Source of the DNA: Streptomyces sp. DvalAA-43
Lineage (GTDB): Bacteria; Actinomycetota; Actinomycetes; Streptomycetales; Streptomycetaceae
DNA length: 64,000 nt
Direction: 5' to 3'
Assembly: GCF_900091725.1 (NCBI RefSeq)
Contig: NZ_FMBW01000052.1
Location: forward strand, 62,001 to 126,000
Shown here: one piece after another, positions 9,990 through 17,705 of the stretch
How the letters are laid out: each line of letters begins with the position of its first letter
How positions within the stretch are numbered: the stretch's first letter is position 1
Program-made: the position numbers and the translations under genes
Notes under the pieces: model-generated
The model's input: the letters and a program-made list of their open reading frames with translations, nothing else
The model's database searches: none
Told to the model about the DNA's origin: nothing

Positions 9990-10046
9990 GTCCCCGCAAG
10001 CAGTACGCGGTACACGTAGAGCACGCGGCGAGTGAACGGAGCGGTG

Positions 10047-11006
10047 ATGGTGGACGTCCCCACCCTGGTCGAGCAGGCACGTGCGGGCCGGCCTCGGGCG
10101 GTGGCCCGGCTCATCTCCCTGGTGGAGGGGGCGTCGCCGCAGCTGCGCGAGGTGATGGCGGCGCTGGCGCCGCTGACCGGCAACGCGTACGTCGTCGGCC
10201 TCACCGGCTCGCCCGGTGTCGGCAAGTCGACATCGACGTCGGCGCTGGTCACGGCGTACCGGCGGGCCGGGAAGCGGGTCGGCGTGCTGGCCGTCGACCC
10301 GTCCTCGCCGTTCTCCGGCGGGGCGCTCCTCGGCGACCGGGTCCGGATGTCGGAGCACGCCTCCGACCCGGGCGTCTACATCCGCTCCATGGCCACCCGC
10401 GGTCATCTGGGCGGCCTCGCCTGGTCGGCACCGCAGGCGATCCGGGTGCTGGACGCGGCGGGCTGCGAGGTGATCCTGGTGGAGACGGTCGGTGTCGGCC
10501 AGTCGGAGGTGGAGATCGCCTCCCAGGCCGACACCTCCGTCGTGCTGCTGGCACCCGGCATGGGTGACGGCATCCAGGCGGCGAAGGCCGGGATCCTGGA
10601 GATCGGCGATGTGTACGTCGTCAACAAGGCCGACCGGGACGGTGCGGACGCCACCGCCCGCGAGCTCAACCACATGCTGGGCCTCGGCGAGGCGCGCGGC
10701 CCCGGCGACTGGCGCCCGCCGATCGTGAAGACGGTCGCCGCCCGGGGCGAGGGCATCGACGAGGTGGTCGAGGCCCTGGAGAAGCACCGGGCGTGGATGG
10801 AGGAGCACGGGGTGCTCGCCGAGCGGCGCGCGGCCCGCGCGGCCCGCGAGGTCGAGACCATCGCCGTCACCCGGCTGCGCGAGCGCATCGGCGACCTGCA
10901 CGGCGACCGCCACCTCGGCGCGCTCGCCGAACGCATCGTCGCGGGCGGCCTCGACCCGTACGCGGCGGCGGACGAGCTGGTGGCGGGACTCACCGGCGAG
11001 GGCTGA
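10047..11006 (+). CDS. meaB: MeaB-type GTPase, chaperone of acyl-CoA mutases
   Basis: This 319-aa G3E-family P-loop GTPase protects and reloads B12-dependent acyl-CoA mutases. It has Walker A GSPGVGKST, the switch sequence DPSSPFSGGALLGDR, Walker B ETVGVGQSE, and the base-specificity motif NKAD. The ATG at 10047 has GGAG at 10038-10041 with 5-nt spacing. A GTG at 10032 in the same frame would add five residues and has no comparable ribosome site. It lies downstream of the thiolase and about 10 kb from icmA, whose product is a likely client. This is the standard gene order for the genus. Confidence 0.93.
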   Translation: MVDVPTLVEQARAGRPRAVARLISLVEGASPQLREVMAALAPLTGNAYVVGLTGSPGVGKSTSTSALVTAYRRAGKRVGVLAVDPSSPFSGGALLGDRVRMSEHASDPGVYIRSMATRGHLGGLAWSAPQAIRVLDAAGCEVILVETVGVGQSEVEIASQADTSVVLLAPGMGDGIQAAKAGILEIGDVYVVNKADRDGADATARELNHMLGLGEARGPGDWRPPIVKTVAARGEGIDEVVEALEKHRAWMEEHGVLAERRAARAAREVETIAVTRLRERIGDLHGDRHLGALAERIVAGGLDPYAAADELVAGLTGEG

Positions 11007-11087
11007 CCCGAGGGGCGACCGGGCGGGGCCGGGGGCGGCGTGCGGGCCGCCTTCCGGCCCCGCTCCGTCTGCGCGCCCCGAGCGAGC

Positions 11088-11118
11088 CCTCCCGGCCGGG
11101 TCCGGCCGGGCCGGGAGG
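11088..11118. terminator. Bidirectional terminator between meaB and the PepSY gene
   Basis: CCTCCCGGCC and GGCCGGGAGG form a perfect 10-bp stem between two convergent genes. It is GC-rich without a clear U-tract, as is common in Streptomyces. Confidence 0.6.
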
Positions 11119-11150
11119 ACCCGGGGACCCGGCCCGATCCGGGCGGGCCC

Positions 11151-11756
11151 CTAGTCGTCGTCCCCGTCGCGGTCGTCGTCGTGGTCGTCGTCCGACCGGT
11201 CCACCGTCACCTTGCCCGTGCTCGCGTCGACGTTCAGCTCGTGCTTCTTGCCGTCCTTGCCCCGTACGTCGACCTCCCAGTGCGCCGCCCCGCCGCTCCG
11301 GCCGTCGTGGTCGTCCAGGTCGATCGACGTCACGGTCCCGGGGTACGCCTTCAGCGCGGCGTCGACCGCCGCGTCCGGCGACACCCGGACCGACCGGGGA
11401 GCGTGCCGGTCGCGGTCGTCGTCGTCATCGTCGGAGACGTGCTTGCCGAGCACCTTGCCGTTGCCCGGGTCCACCGTCACGTCGTGCCGGGCCTTGTCGG
11501 AGCCGTACACATCGAGCTCCCAGACCAGCCCGCCGTCCTCGTCGTCCAGCTCGGCCTCGGTGACCGTGCCGGGGACGGCCCGGACGGCGGCGGCGACCGC
11601 CTCCTTCACATCGACCCGGGCGGTGCCGCCGTCCGCCACACTGCTCCGGCTCCCGCGGTCGTGGCCGTCGTCGTCCGCGAAGGCGACTGCTGTGGCGGCT
11701 CCGCCGCCGACGAGCACGGCGGCGGTGACGGCGGCGATGACGATCTTGCGCTTCAT
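11151..11756 (-). CDS. Secreted protein with two PepSY domains
   Basis: This 201-aa exported protein begins with a signal peptide (MKRKIVIAAVTAAVLVGGGAATAVAFA). Two PepSY-type repeats follow, at roughly residues 45-105 (VDVKEAVAAAV to NGKVLG) and 115-190 (VSPDAAVDAAL to TGKVTV). The linker and the C-terminal tail are runs of Asp with His/Arg, such as VSDDDDDDRDRH and a DDDHDDDRDGDDD end. PepSY domains are associated with peptidase inhibition or sensing at the cell surface, but no enzymatic function is implied here. It is transcribed divergently from a two-component system whose sensor also has an Asp-rich external loop, so it is a plausible target or partner of that system. Confidence 0.85.
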   Translation of the reverse strand: MKRKIVIAAVTAAVLVGGGAATAVAFADDDGHDRGSRSSVADGGTARVDVKEAVAAAVRAVPGTVTEAELDDEDGGLVWELDVYGSDKARHDVTVDPGNGKVLGKHVSDDDDDDRDRHAPRSVRVSPDAAVDAALKAYPGTVTSIDLDDHDGRSGGAAHWEVDVRGKDGKKHELNVDASTGKVTVDRSDDDHDDDRDGDDD

Positions 11757-11815
11757 GAGGGTTCCTCCCCGTTCGGGTGGCCGGTTTCGACGAGGACCAC
11801 AGTGCCCGGGAGATG

Positions 11816-11853
11816 CTGAACGCAGCCTGAAGCCACCTGAAGCCGTCTTCAGG
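11816..11853. promoter_or_regulatory. Repeated CTGAA operator between PepSY gene and response regulator
   Basis: CTGAA occurs at 11816, 11827 and 11837, that is, with 11- and 10-bp spacing, about one helical turn. The last copy forms an inverted repeat with CTTCAGG at 11847-11853 (CCTGAAG/CTTCAGG). Direct repeats at helical spacing are the usual form of OmpR/PhoB-type operators, and the site lies in the divergent promoter region. Confidence 0.6.
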
Positions 11854-11875
11854 TTCGGTTTGCGACCCTGTGCGT

Positions 11876-12538
11876 ATGCGCCTGTTGATCGTGGAGGACG
11901 AGAAGCGGCTCGCGACGGCCCTGGCCGCGGGGCTCACCGCCGAGGGCTTCGCCGTGGACGTGGTGCACGACGGCCTCGAAGGGCTGCACCGGGCCGCCGA
12001 GGGGGCGTACGACCTCCTCGTGCTCGACATCATGCTGCCCGGGATGAACGGCTACCGCGTCTGCGCCGCCCTGCGCGCCGCCGGACACGAGACGCCCATC
12101 CTGATGCTGACGGCGAAGGACGGCGAGTACGACGAGGCGGAGGGCCTGGACACCGGGGCCGACGACTACCTGACCAAGCCGTTCTCGTACGTCGTGCTGG
12201 TGGCCAGGATCAGGGCGCTGCTGCGGCGCCGAGGGGGCGGCTCCGGCTCCCCGGTGGTCACCGTCGGCGCCCTGCGGATGGACACCGCGGCCCGCCGCGT
12301 CCACCTCGGCGAGGTGGAGATCACCCTCACGGCCAAGGAGTTCGCGGTGCTGGAACAGCTCGCGCTGCGGGCCGGCCAGGTGGTGAGCAAGGCGGACGTC
12401 CTCGAACACGTCTGGGACTTCGCCTACGACGGCGACCCGAACATCGTCGAGGTGTACGTGAGCGCGCTGCGGCGCAAGCTCGGTGCGGCCGCCATCCGTA
12501 CGGTGCGTGGCGCCGGGTACCGGCTGGAGGCGCTGTGA
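11876..12538 (+). CDS. OmpR/PhoB-family response regulator
   Basis: This 220-aa DNA-binding response regulator has a receiver domain (residues 1-115) with acidic residues E7/D8, phospho-acceptor D51 in LVLDIMLPG, and K101 in LTKPF. A winged-helix domain follows at about 125-218, ending VRTVRGAGYRLEAL. The start is ATG 11876 (MRLLIVEDEK); an in-frame GTG at 11870 is possible. No convincing ribosome site is visible, so the message may be leaderless. The stop overlaps the sensor kinase start (GTGA), so the two are translated together. The operator-like repeats just upstream suggest autoregulation. Confidence 0.93.
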   Translation: MRLLIVEDEKRLATALAAGLTAEGFAVDVVHDGLEGLHRAAEGAYDLLVLDIMLPGMNGYRVCAALRAAGHETPILMLTAKDGEYDEAEGLDTGADDYLTKPFSYVVLVARIRALLRRRGGGSGSPVVTVGALRMDTAARRVHLGEVEITLTAKEFAVLEQLALRAGQVVSKADVLEHVWDFAYDGDPNIVEVYVSALRRKLGAAAIRTVRGAGYRLEAL

Positions 12539-14004
12539 GGTCGGTCCGGGCCAGGGCCGCGCTCGGTGCCACCGTGGTGGTCGCCCTCGCGCTGACCGCC
12601 GCCGGGCTCGCCGTGCTCCTCGTCCTGCGCGCCAACCTCACCGACCAGGCGGGGCTCCAGGCCGAGGTGGTGGCCCGGGAGGTGGCCGGACAGCTGGCCC
12701 TCGACGTGCCGTACGACCGGCTGGAGATGCGCGACGAGGAGGACCACCCGGTCCAGGTGACCGACGAGGACGGGCGGGTGGTCGCCGTCTCCAAGGACCT
12801 CCGGGCGATCTCCGGTACCGGCACGGACCGGGTCACGCCGGACCCGCCACCGGCCGCCGGCGGCTCCGCCGATGGCGATGACGATGACGACGACAACGGA
12901 ACGGACAACGACGACAGCGGTTCCGGCACCCCCGGCCGCGGCGAAGTCGACTCCGACGAACCGCACTTCGGCAACGGCACCGCCACCGTCGACGGCGACA
13001 CGGCCGACTACCGCTTCGCGTCCGTCCGGGCGACTACCTCCACCGGAGTGACCCTGACCGTCCACGCGGGCGCCCCGCTGGCCGCCGAGCAGGAGGCCGT
13101 GGGCACCGTGCGCGGCGCGATGCTGATCGGGCTGCCTGCGCTGCTCCTCGTCGTCGCCGGGGTGACCTGGCTGGTGACCCGGCGGGCGCTGCGCCCGGTC
13201 GAGGGCATCCGGCGCGAGATGGCCGCGATCACCGCGTCCGAGGACCTGAGCCGACGGGTGCCGGAGCCCGGCTCGCGCGACGAGATCGCCCGGCTGGCCC
13301 GTACGACCAACGAGACGCTCACCGCTCTGGAGGCCTCCGTCGAGCGGCAGCGGCGCTTCGTCGCCGACGCCTCGCACGAACTGCGCAGCCCGATCGCCTC
13401 CCTGCGCACCCAGCTGGAGGTGGGGGCGGCCCATCCGGAGCTGCTGGACGTGCCGGGCGCGGTCGCCGACACCGTACGGCTCCAGGCGCTGGCGGCCGAT
13501 CTCCTGCTGCTGGCCAGGCTGGACGCGGGGGAGCGGCCGGGCCGTACGGCGCTGGACCTGGGCGCGCTGGTGCGCGAGGAGGTCTCGCAGCGCACCGGCG
13601 ACCGGATCGCGGTGACGGTGTCCGTGCCGGCCTCCGGGCCGGATGCCGGGCGGTTCGAAGTGGCCGGGTCGCGTGGGCAGTTGGCGCGGGTGCTCGGCAA
13701 TCTGCTGGACAACGCGGAGCGTCATGCGCGCAGTGCGGTGACCGTCTCGGTGCGTGCGGCGGAGGGGGGTGGCGTGGCCGTCGCCGTCACCGACGACGGG
13801 GCGGGTGTGCCGCCCGAGGAGCGCGAGCGGATCTTTGAACGCTTCGTACGGCTCGATGACGCCCGTGCCCGGGACGACGGCGGCGCGGGCCTGGGCCTGG
13901 CCATCGCCCGGGATGTCGCCGCCCGGCACGGAGGCCGGCTGACGGTCGAGGCTGCGCGGGAGGGCGGCGCCCGGTTCGTGCTCTGGCTGCCCGGGGCCGG
14001 CTGA
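12535..14004 (+). CDS. Sensor histidine kinase with acidic extracytoplasmic loop
   Basis: This 489-aa membrane kinase is the partner of the upstream regulator. TM1 is at about residues 9-32, the external sensor region at about 33-192, TM2 at about 194-215, HAMP at about 216-268, the H-box FVADASHELRSP with H281, then N-box NLLDNAERHA and the G1/G2 boxes DDGAGVPPEE and GAGLGLAIA. The external loop contains an Asp-rich tract at about residues 114-127 (DGDDDDDDNGTDNDD), unusual for this family and reminiscent of the PepSY protein next door. The GTG start at 12535 overlaps the regulator stop by 4 bp. The signal is unknown, though a cation or cationic peptide is conceivable. Confidence 0.93.
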   Translation: MRSVRARAALGATVVVALALTAAGLAVLLVLRANLTDQAGLQAEVVAREVAGQLALDVPYDRLEMRDEEDHPVQVTDEDGRVVAVSKDLRAISGTGTDRVTPDPPPAAGGSADGDDDDDDNGTDNDDSGSGTPGRGEVDSDEPHFGNGTATVDGDTADYRFASVRATTSTGVTLTVHAGAPLAAEQEAVGTVRGAMLIGLPALLLVVAGVTWLVTRRALRPVEGIRREMAAITASEDLSRRVPEPGSRDEIARLARTTNETLTALEASVERQRRFVADASHELRSPIASLRTQLEVGAAHPELLDVPGAVADTVRLQALAADLLLLARLDAGERPGRTALDLGALVREEVSQRTGDRIAVTVSVPASGPDAGRFEVAGSRGQLARVLGNLLDNAERHARSAVTVSVRAAEGGGVAVAVTDDGAGVPPEERERIFERFVRLDDARARDDGGAGLGLAIARDVAARHGGRLTVEAAREGGARFVLWLPGAG

Positions 14005-14114
14005 ACGCGGCCCGTCCGGAGCCGGCTGAACGTCAACCGTCCGGGGCTGCTGATCCCCGCCCGCCCGGGGTGAGAGGACGGCGCCGGGGATTCCGGCCGC
14101 CGTCCCGCCGTGGG

Positions 14115-14591
14115 TCAGACCTTGCCGCGTCGTCCCCGGAGGTGATCGGCGACCGGGTTCAGCGCCGCTTGCAGGTTCGCCAGCGCCTCCGGCGTCAGCA
14201 GGTCCATGAAGTGCTTGCGGACCGACGCCACGTGGTGCGGCGCCACCTTGCGCATCGTCGTCGCGCCCTCGTCGGTGAGGACCGCGTACAGACCGCGCCG
14301 GTCGGACTCGCAGTTCTCCCTGCGGACCAGGCCGGCGCTCTCCATGCGGGTGATCTGGTGCGAGAGCCTGCTCTTGGACTGGAGCGTCGCGGCGGCGAGG
14401 TCGCTCATCCGCATCCGCTGGTCGTCCGACTCCGAGAGGTTGACCAGGATCTCGTAGTCGTTGTTGGTCAGGCCGAACGGCTGGAGATCCTTCTCCAGCT
14501 GGTGCATCAGCAGCCTGCTGACGTCCAGGTGGGTGCGCCAGGCGCACTGCTCCGCGTCGTTCAGCCAGCGGGTGGCCGTCTCGGTCTCCAT
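14115..14591 (-). CDS. MarR-family transcriptional regulator
   Basis: This 158-aa winged-helix regulator carries the core pattern NDYEILVNLSES, MSDLAAATLQSKSRLSHQITRMESAGLV, RRENCESDRRGLYAVLTDEG, at about residues 45-120. One Cys (C101 region, RRENCESD) sits in the wing, where some MarR proteins sense oxidants. The message appears leaderless or nearly so: a TAGAAT -10-like hexamer ends only 6 nt before the ATG. The adjacent upstream genes are AIM24-family proteins in the same orientation, with about 125 bp between, so its target is not obvious apart from itself. Confidence 0.9.
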   Translation of the reverse strand: METETATRWLNDAEQCAWRTHLDVSRLLMHQLEKDLQPFGLTNNDYEILVNLSESDDQRMRMSDLAAATLQSKSRLSHQITRMESAGLVRRENCESDRRGLYAVLTDEGATTMRKVAPHHVASVRKHFMDLLTPEALANLQAALNPVADHLRGRRGKV

Positions 14592-14617
14592 ATATGGATT
14601 CTACCTAAGAAGTTGAA
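14588..14617. promoter_or_regulatory. Promoter/operator of the MarR gene
   Basis: The start codon lies inside the palindrome CCATATATGG (14588-14597). Directly upstream is an imperfect inverted repeat with arms TTCTACCT and AGTTGAA (14599-14617). It overlaps the -10-like TAGAAT on the minus strand, an arrangement suited to autorepression. Confidence 0.5.
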
Positions 14618-14716
14618 AGCTGGACGAAGTGGGGGAGTCTGACGGTCGGCACCCGTCCGGAGGCGGGTCCGGGGGCGGGGTGCGGACGGTCGACGTCACA
14701 CTCCGCAGACTACCGT

Positions 14717-15481
14717 TCACAACCCGAAGCGGCGCTGGAGGTCCCCGAGCTGGCCGGGCATACGGGGTGAGGCGCCAGGTTGACCCGCGCCGCCCGGCAC
14801 CCCGGCCTGCCCCGGCACCGCGCCCGTCGGCTGTTCGGCCATCAGGATCTCGGTCGACTGGAGCAGCACCGTGCCCGCCCCGACGAACTCGAACTGGTGC
14901 TCCTCGCCCGAGGTGCCCCCGATGCCGGTCAGCGACCGCAGCCCGCCCAGTACGCCGGTCATGTAGCCGTGGTCGTAGTGGTGGCACGGCGAGGGGCAGT
15001 CCGCCCAGCCCACCAGGGCCTGCGGGTCGACCCGGAGCGGCGGCTCCATGAAGACCACCGGGCCGTTGGAGGCGGCCACGAACTTCCCCGTGCCGATCAG
15101 CGTGAGGAAACCCGGCACGATCGACTGCTTGAGTGCCAGCGAGGGCTGGTAGGCGAGGAGATTGCCCGACCGGATCGTCAGATTCCCCTCGTCCAGGTCG
15201 TACGAGTTCACGTCGAAGGCCCGGTCCGCGAGCAGCATCTTGCCGCTGCCCTCGGCCACCACCCAGTCGCTCGCGTGCAGCGGCGAGTGGAAGCTCGTAC
15301 GGATCAGCCGCTCGAAGCGGCCGTGCCCGAGGCCGTTGAAATCGATCCGCCCGTAATAGGCGATCATCTTGCCCTTCTGCAGGAACCACTGGCTCCCCTT
15401 GAGCTCCACGCAGAAGGTGTACGCGTTGACGTTGTCGTCCGACGGCAGCGTCATCGGGTCGAAGACCACGGGCGTGCTCAC
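14717..15481 (-). CDS. AIM24-family protein (third of three)
   Basis: This 254-aa protein of the AIM24/TerD-independent beta-helical family (yeast AIM24 is a mitochondrial biogenesis factor) has no established bacterial biochemical function. It begins MSTPVVFDPMTLPSDDNVNAY from a GTG at 15481 that overlaps the stop of the upstream paralogue by 4 bp. Gly-rich repeats such as GSGKMLLADRAFDVN and GTGKFVAASNGPVVFM mark the fold, and the C-terminus (after about residue 220) is Pro/Gly-rich. It belongs to an overlapping three-gene operon read toward the MarR gene. No signal peptide is visible, so it is likely cytoplasmic. Confidence 0.85.
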   Translation of the reverse strand: MSTPVVFDPMTLPSDDNVNAYTFCVELKGSQWFLQKGKMIAYYGRIDFNGLGHGRFERLIRTSFHSPLHASDWVVAEGSGKMLLADRAFDVNSYDLDEGNLTIRSGNLLAYQPSLALKQSIVPGFLTLIGTGKFVAASNGPVVFMEPPLRVDPQALVGWADCPSPCHHYDHGYMTGVLGGLRSLTGIGGTSGEEHQFEFVGAGTVLLQSTEILMAEQPTGAVPGQAGVPGGAGQPGASPRMPGQLGDLQRRFGL

Positions 15482-16128
15482 AGCTTCTCCTCCGAGGCCT
15501 GGACGTACACCGCGCCACTGCCGCTCAGCTCCAGCTGGAACGCCTCGCCGGAGCCCCGCCCCACCATGTCGCGCCAGCCGAGCGCGGTCGAGAGCTTGTT
15601 CCGTACGTCGCCGTGGTGCGCGACATACGCCTGCGGGTCCACATGCACGGCGCGGCCGGGAGCGATCGGCAGCTCGATCACCCCGCCGTGGGCCATCACC
15701 GCGACCGCGCCGTGGCCCTTGAGCGTGGTGGTGAACAGGCCCTGCCCGGTCACCTGGCCGCGCACCATGCCCATCACGCCGCCCTGCGAGCCCATGAACA
15801 TCGTGCCCTGCTGGAGCGTCCCGTCGAAGGCGAGCAGCCGGTCGGCCTCCACGTACAGGGTGTCACCGGCGAGATTGATCACCTGGATGTGATGGCCGCC
15901 GTGGCCGAACATCACCGTGCCGCTGCCCTCGACCGTCATCAGCGGGGTCGCCTCATTGGCCACCCGCCGCCCGATCATCGACATCACACCGCCCTGGCCG
16001 CCCTGGATGTTCGGCGTGAACGACACCTCGCCGCGGTAGGCGAGCATCGCGCCCCGCTGGCTGAACATCTTCTGGCCGGGGACCACCGTCGCCTCGACCA
16101 TCTTCGAGTTGATCTCACGGAACGGCAT
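15478..16128 (-). CDS. AIM24-family protein (second of three)
   Basis: This 216-aa paralogue of its two neighbours begins MPFREINSKMVEATVVPGQKMF at an ATG that overlaps the preceding stop (ATGA). The family signature GQGLFTTTLKGHGAVAVMAHGG is at about residues 125-147, and the C-terminal region GRGSGEAFQLELSGSGAVYVQASE is also found in the first paralogue (GEGSGESFQIRFEGEGVVYVQPSE). The function is unknown. Strict overlap with both neighbours implies fixed stoichiometry, possibly a hetero-oligomer. Confidence 0.87.
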   Translation of the reverse strand: MPFREINSKMVEATVVPGQKMFSQRGAMLAYRGEVSFTPNIQGGQGGVMSMIGRRVANEATPLMTVEGSGTVMFGHGGHHIQVINLAGDTLYVEADRLLAFDGTLQQGTMFMGSQGGVMGMVRGQVTGQGLFTTTLKGHGAVAVMAHGGVIELPIAPGRAVHVDPQAYVAHHGDVRNKLSTALGWRDMVGRGSGEAFQLELSGSGAVYVQASEEKL

Positions 16129-16766
16129 CAGACATCGCCCCCGAGGGTGTTCCGCTCGCTCGGCTGGACGTAGACCACGCCCTCGCCCTCGAACCGGATC
16201 TGGAAGGACTCCCCGGAACCCTCGCCGATCAGCGTCCGGAAGTTCACCCCGGACTGGAAGTGCTGCTGGAGGCTGCCCTGGTGGGCGATGTAGGCGCCGG
16301 GGTCGACGAAGAGCGGGTACTGGGCCGAGACCCGCAGTGCCACCGCCGAGCCGTCCGACATGATCGCCACCTGGCCGGTGCCCTCGACGGTGGTGGTGAA
16401 CAGGCCGTTGCCGCTCGCCCCGCCGCGCAGGCCGGTGAAGGTGGTGCCGGTGCGCAGCCCGGCGTCGGTGCACAGCAGGTTGCTCGCCTCGACGTAGAGC
16501 TTGTCGCCGCGCAGCGAGACGAGGTTGATCTCGCTCGCCCGGTCCGCGAAGTAACAGGTGCCCTGGCCGGTCACCTCCATCACGGACATCTGCTCGCCGG
16601 TCAGCCGCCGGGTCACCATGCCGCGCAGCCCGTCACCGCCGCCGGTCATCTTCTTGAACGTCATCCGGCCGTCGTACGCGACCATCGAGCCGTTCTTCGC
16701 CTTGACGGCGTCACCGGCCAGGTCGACGGCGAGCGTTCTGCTGCCTTGGAGTCGGAACATTGCCAC
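16128..16766 (-). CDS. AIM24-family protein (first of three)
   Basis: This 212-aa protein leads the AIM24 operon. It begins MAMFRLQGSRTLAVDLAGDAV; a second Met two codons in is an equally possible start. It contains GNGLFTTTVEGTGQVAIMSDGS at about residues 117-138 and ends in the paralogue-conserved EGVVYVQPSERNTLGGDV. There are no membrane segments. The divergent neighbour across a 240-bp repeat-rich promoter region is a DUF3817 membrane protein. Confidence 0.87.
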   Translation of the reverse strand: MAMFRLQGSRTLAVDLAGDAVKAKNGSMVAYDGRMTFKKMTGGGDGLRGMVTRRLTGEQMSVMEVTGQGTCYFADRASEINLVSLRGDKLYVEASNLLCTDAGLRTGTTFTGLRGGASGNGLFTTTVEGTGQVAIMSDGSAVALRVSAQYPLFVDPGAYIAHQGSLQQHFQSGVNFRTLIGEGSGESFQIRFEGEGVVYVQPSERNTLGGDV

Positions 16767-16840
16767 GGAGCGACGTTAGCGGCAGACCCCCGGCCGGGAC
16801 AGGGCCCGAAGGAGGATCCCTCGCCCCGAAAGGTCCCTGA

Positions 16841-16894
16841 TACGCATCCGGTACCTGATGCGTACGCAACCGGGACGTATGACCCGTTGCGTAC
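16841..16894. promoter_or_regulatory. Nested inverted repeats in divergent AIM24/DUF3817 promoter region
   Basis: Two inverted repeats lie side by side. The first has arms TACGCATC (16841-16848) and GATGCGTA (16857-16864). The second has GTACGCAAC (16862-16870) and GTTGCGTAC (16886-16894). They share the sequence GCGTACG, so the sites may bind one regulator twice or be alternative sites. Confidence 0.45.
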
Positions 16895-17006
16895 GGTCCC
16901 CGCTATCCGGCCCCCGGCGCCGGGGGCCGTCCGTGCCGATGTCACAATGGGGGCGCTTGTGCTCGTATTCACAAGCTGTCACCGTCCTCCCACCGAAGGT
17001 GCCCCC

Positions 17007-17357
17007 GTGGACATCAAGACCGCTACCGCCCTGCACCGGCTGCGCCTCATCTCGATTCCCGAGGCGCTCTCCTTCCCGGCGCTGATCATCTTCGGATCGG
17101 TCCTCAGCCGGGTCTCCGACATCGACTTCCTGATGATGCCGCTCGGCATCCTGCACGGCGTGCTGTTCGTGATCTACGCCGTCCTGCTGCTCGATGTCTG
17201 GGCGAAGACCAAGTGGCCGCTGAAGCGCGTCGCGCTGTTCTTCCTGCTCGCGCTGCTGCCGTTCGGCGGGCTGTACGGCGACAAGCTGCTCAAGCGCTAC
17301 GAGGCCGACGGCGTCATCGCCGCCCGCGCTCGCCGCGAAGGTGTGGTCAGCGCATGA
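17007..17357 (+). CDS. DUF3817 integral membrane protein
   Basis: This 116-aa membrane protein has three hydrophobic segments, at about residues 18-38, 47-68 and 75-92. The family core is the [26 protein letters not shown] stretch (about 50-75), with charged loops after it. The GTG at 17007 follows GAAGG and opens [13 protein letters not shown]; an ATG at 16947 is in frame but adds unconserved sequence. It overlaps the next gene by 4 bp (ATGA). The function is unknown. A second family member lies at 20752-21084. Confidence 0.85.
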   Translation: MDIKTATALHRLRLISIPEALSFPALIIFGSVLSRVSDIDFLMMPLGILHGVLFVIYAVLLLDVWAKTKWPLKRVALFFLLALLPFGGLYGDKLLKRYEADGVIAARARREGVVSA

Positions 17358-17647
17358 TCGTCGCGTTCTCGGTCAGCCCGCTGGGTGTCGGTGAGGACGT
17401 CGGCGAGTATGTCGCCGACGCCGTCCGGGTCGTCCGCGAGTCCGGCCTGCCCAACCGCACCGATGCCATGTTCACCTCCATCGAGGGCGAGTGGGACGAG
17501 GTCATGGACGTCGTCAAGCGCGCGGTCGCGGCCGTCGAGGCGCGCGCCGGACGTGTCTCCCTCGTGCTGAAGGCCGATATCCGCCCGGGTGTCACCGACG
17601 GCCTGACCTCCAAGGTCGAGACGGTGGAGCGGTACCTGGCCGGCTGA
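17354..17647 (+). CDS. MTH1187/YkoF-type thiamine-binding protein (DUF77)
   Basis: This 97-aa ferredoxin-like protein begins [24 protein letters not shown] and contains the family sequence [28 protein letters not shown]. Members with structures bind thiamine or HMP-like ligands, and the family is often annotated as thiamine-binding. It is coupled by ATGA overlap to the DUF3817 gene. It is followed by a strong convergent terminator. The physiological role is unproven. Confidence 0.87.
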   Translation: MIVAFSVSPLGVGEDVGEYVADAVRVVRESGLPNRTDAMFTSIEGEWDEVMDVVKRAVAAVEARAGRVSLVLKADIRPGVTDGLTSKVETVERYLAG

Positions 17648-17672
17648 GCCGGTCCGCCCACTACCCGACGAA

Positions 17673-17702
17673 GAGCCCCTGGCCCCACCCGGCCGGGGGC
17701 TC
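17673..17702. terminator. Bidirectional terminator
   Basis: GAGCCCCTGGCC and GGCCGGGGGCTC form a 12-bp stem (one mismatch) with a 6-nt loop, between the convergent thiamine-binding-type gene and the ArsR-like regulator gene. Confidence 0.75.
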
Positions 17703-17705
17703 GTC

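Noticed and set aside
8811-10913. 700-codon minus-strand frame over thiolase and meaB
   Set aside because: It covers two well-supported plus-strand genes and has no recognisable protein features.
11212-12534. Upstream in-frame extension of the sensor kinase through the PepSY gene and response regulator
   Set aside because: The extension crosses two real genes in other frames; the GTG at 12535 with a 4-bp overlap is the true start.
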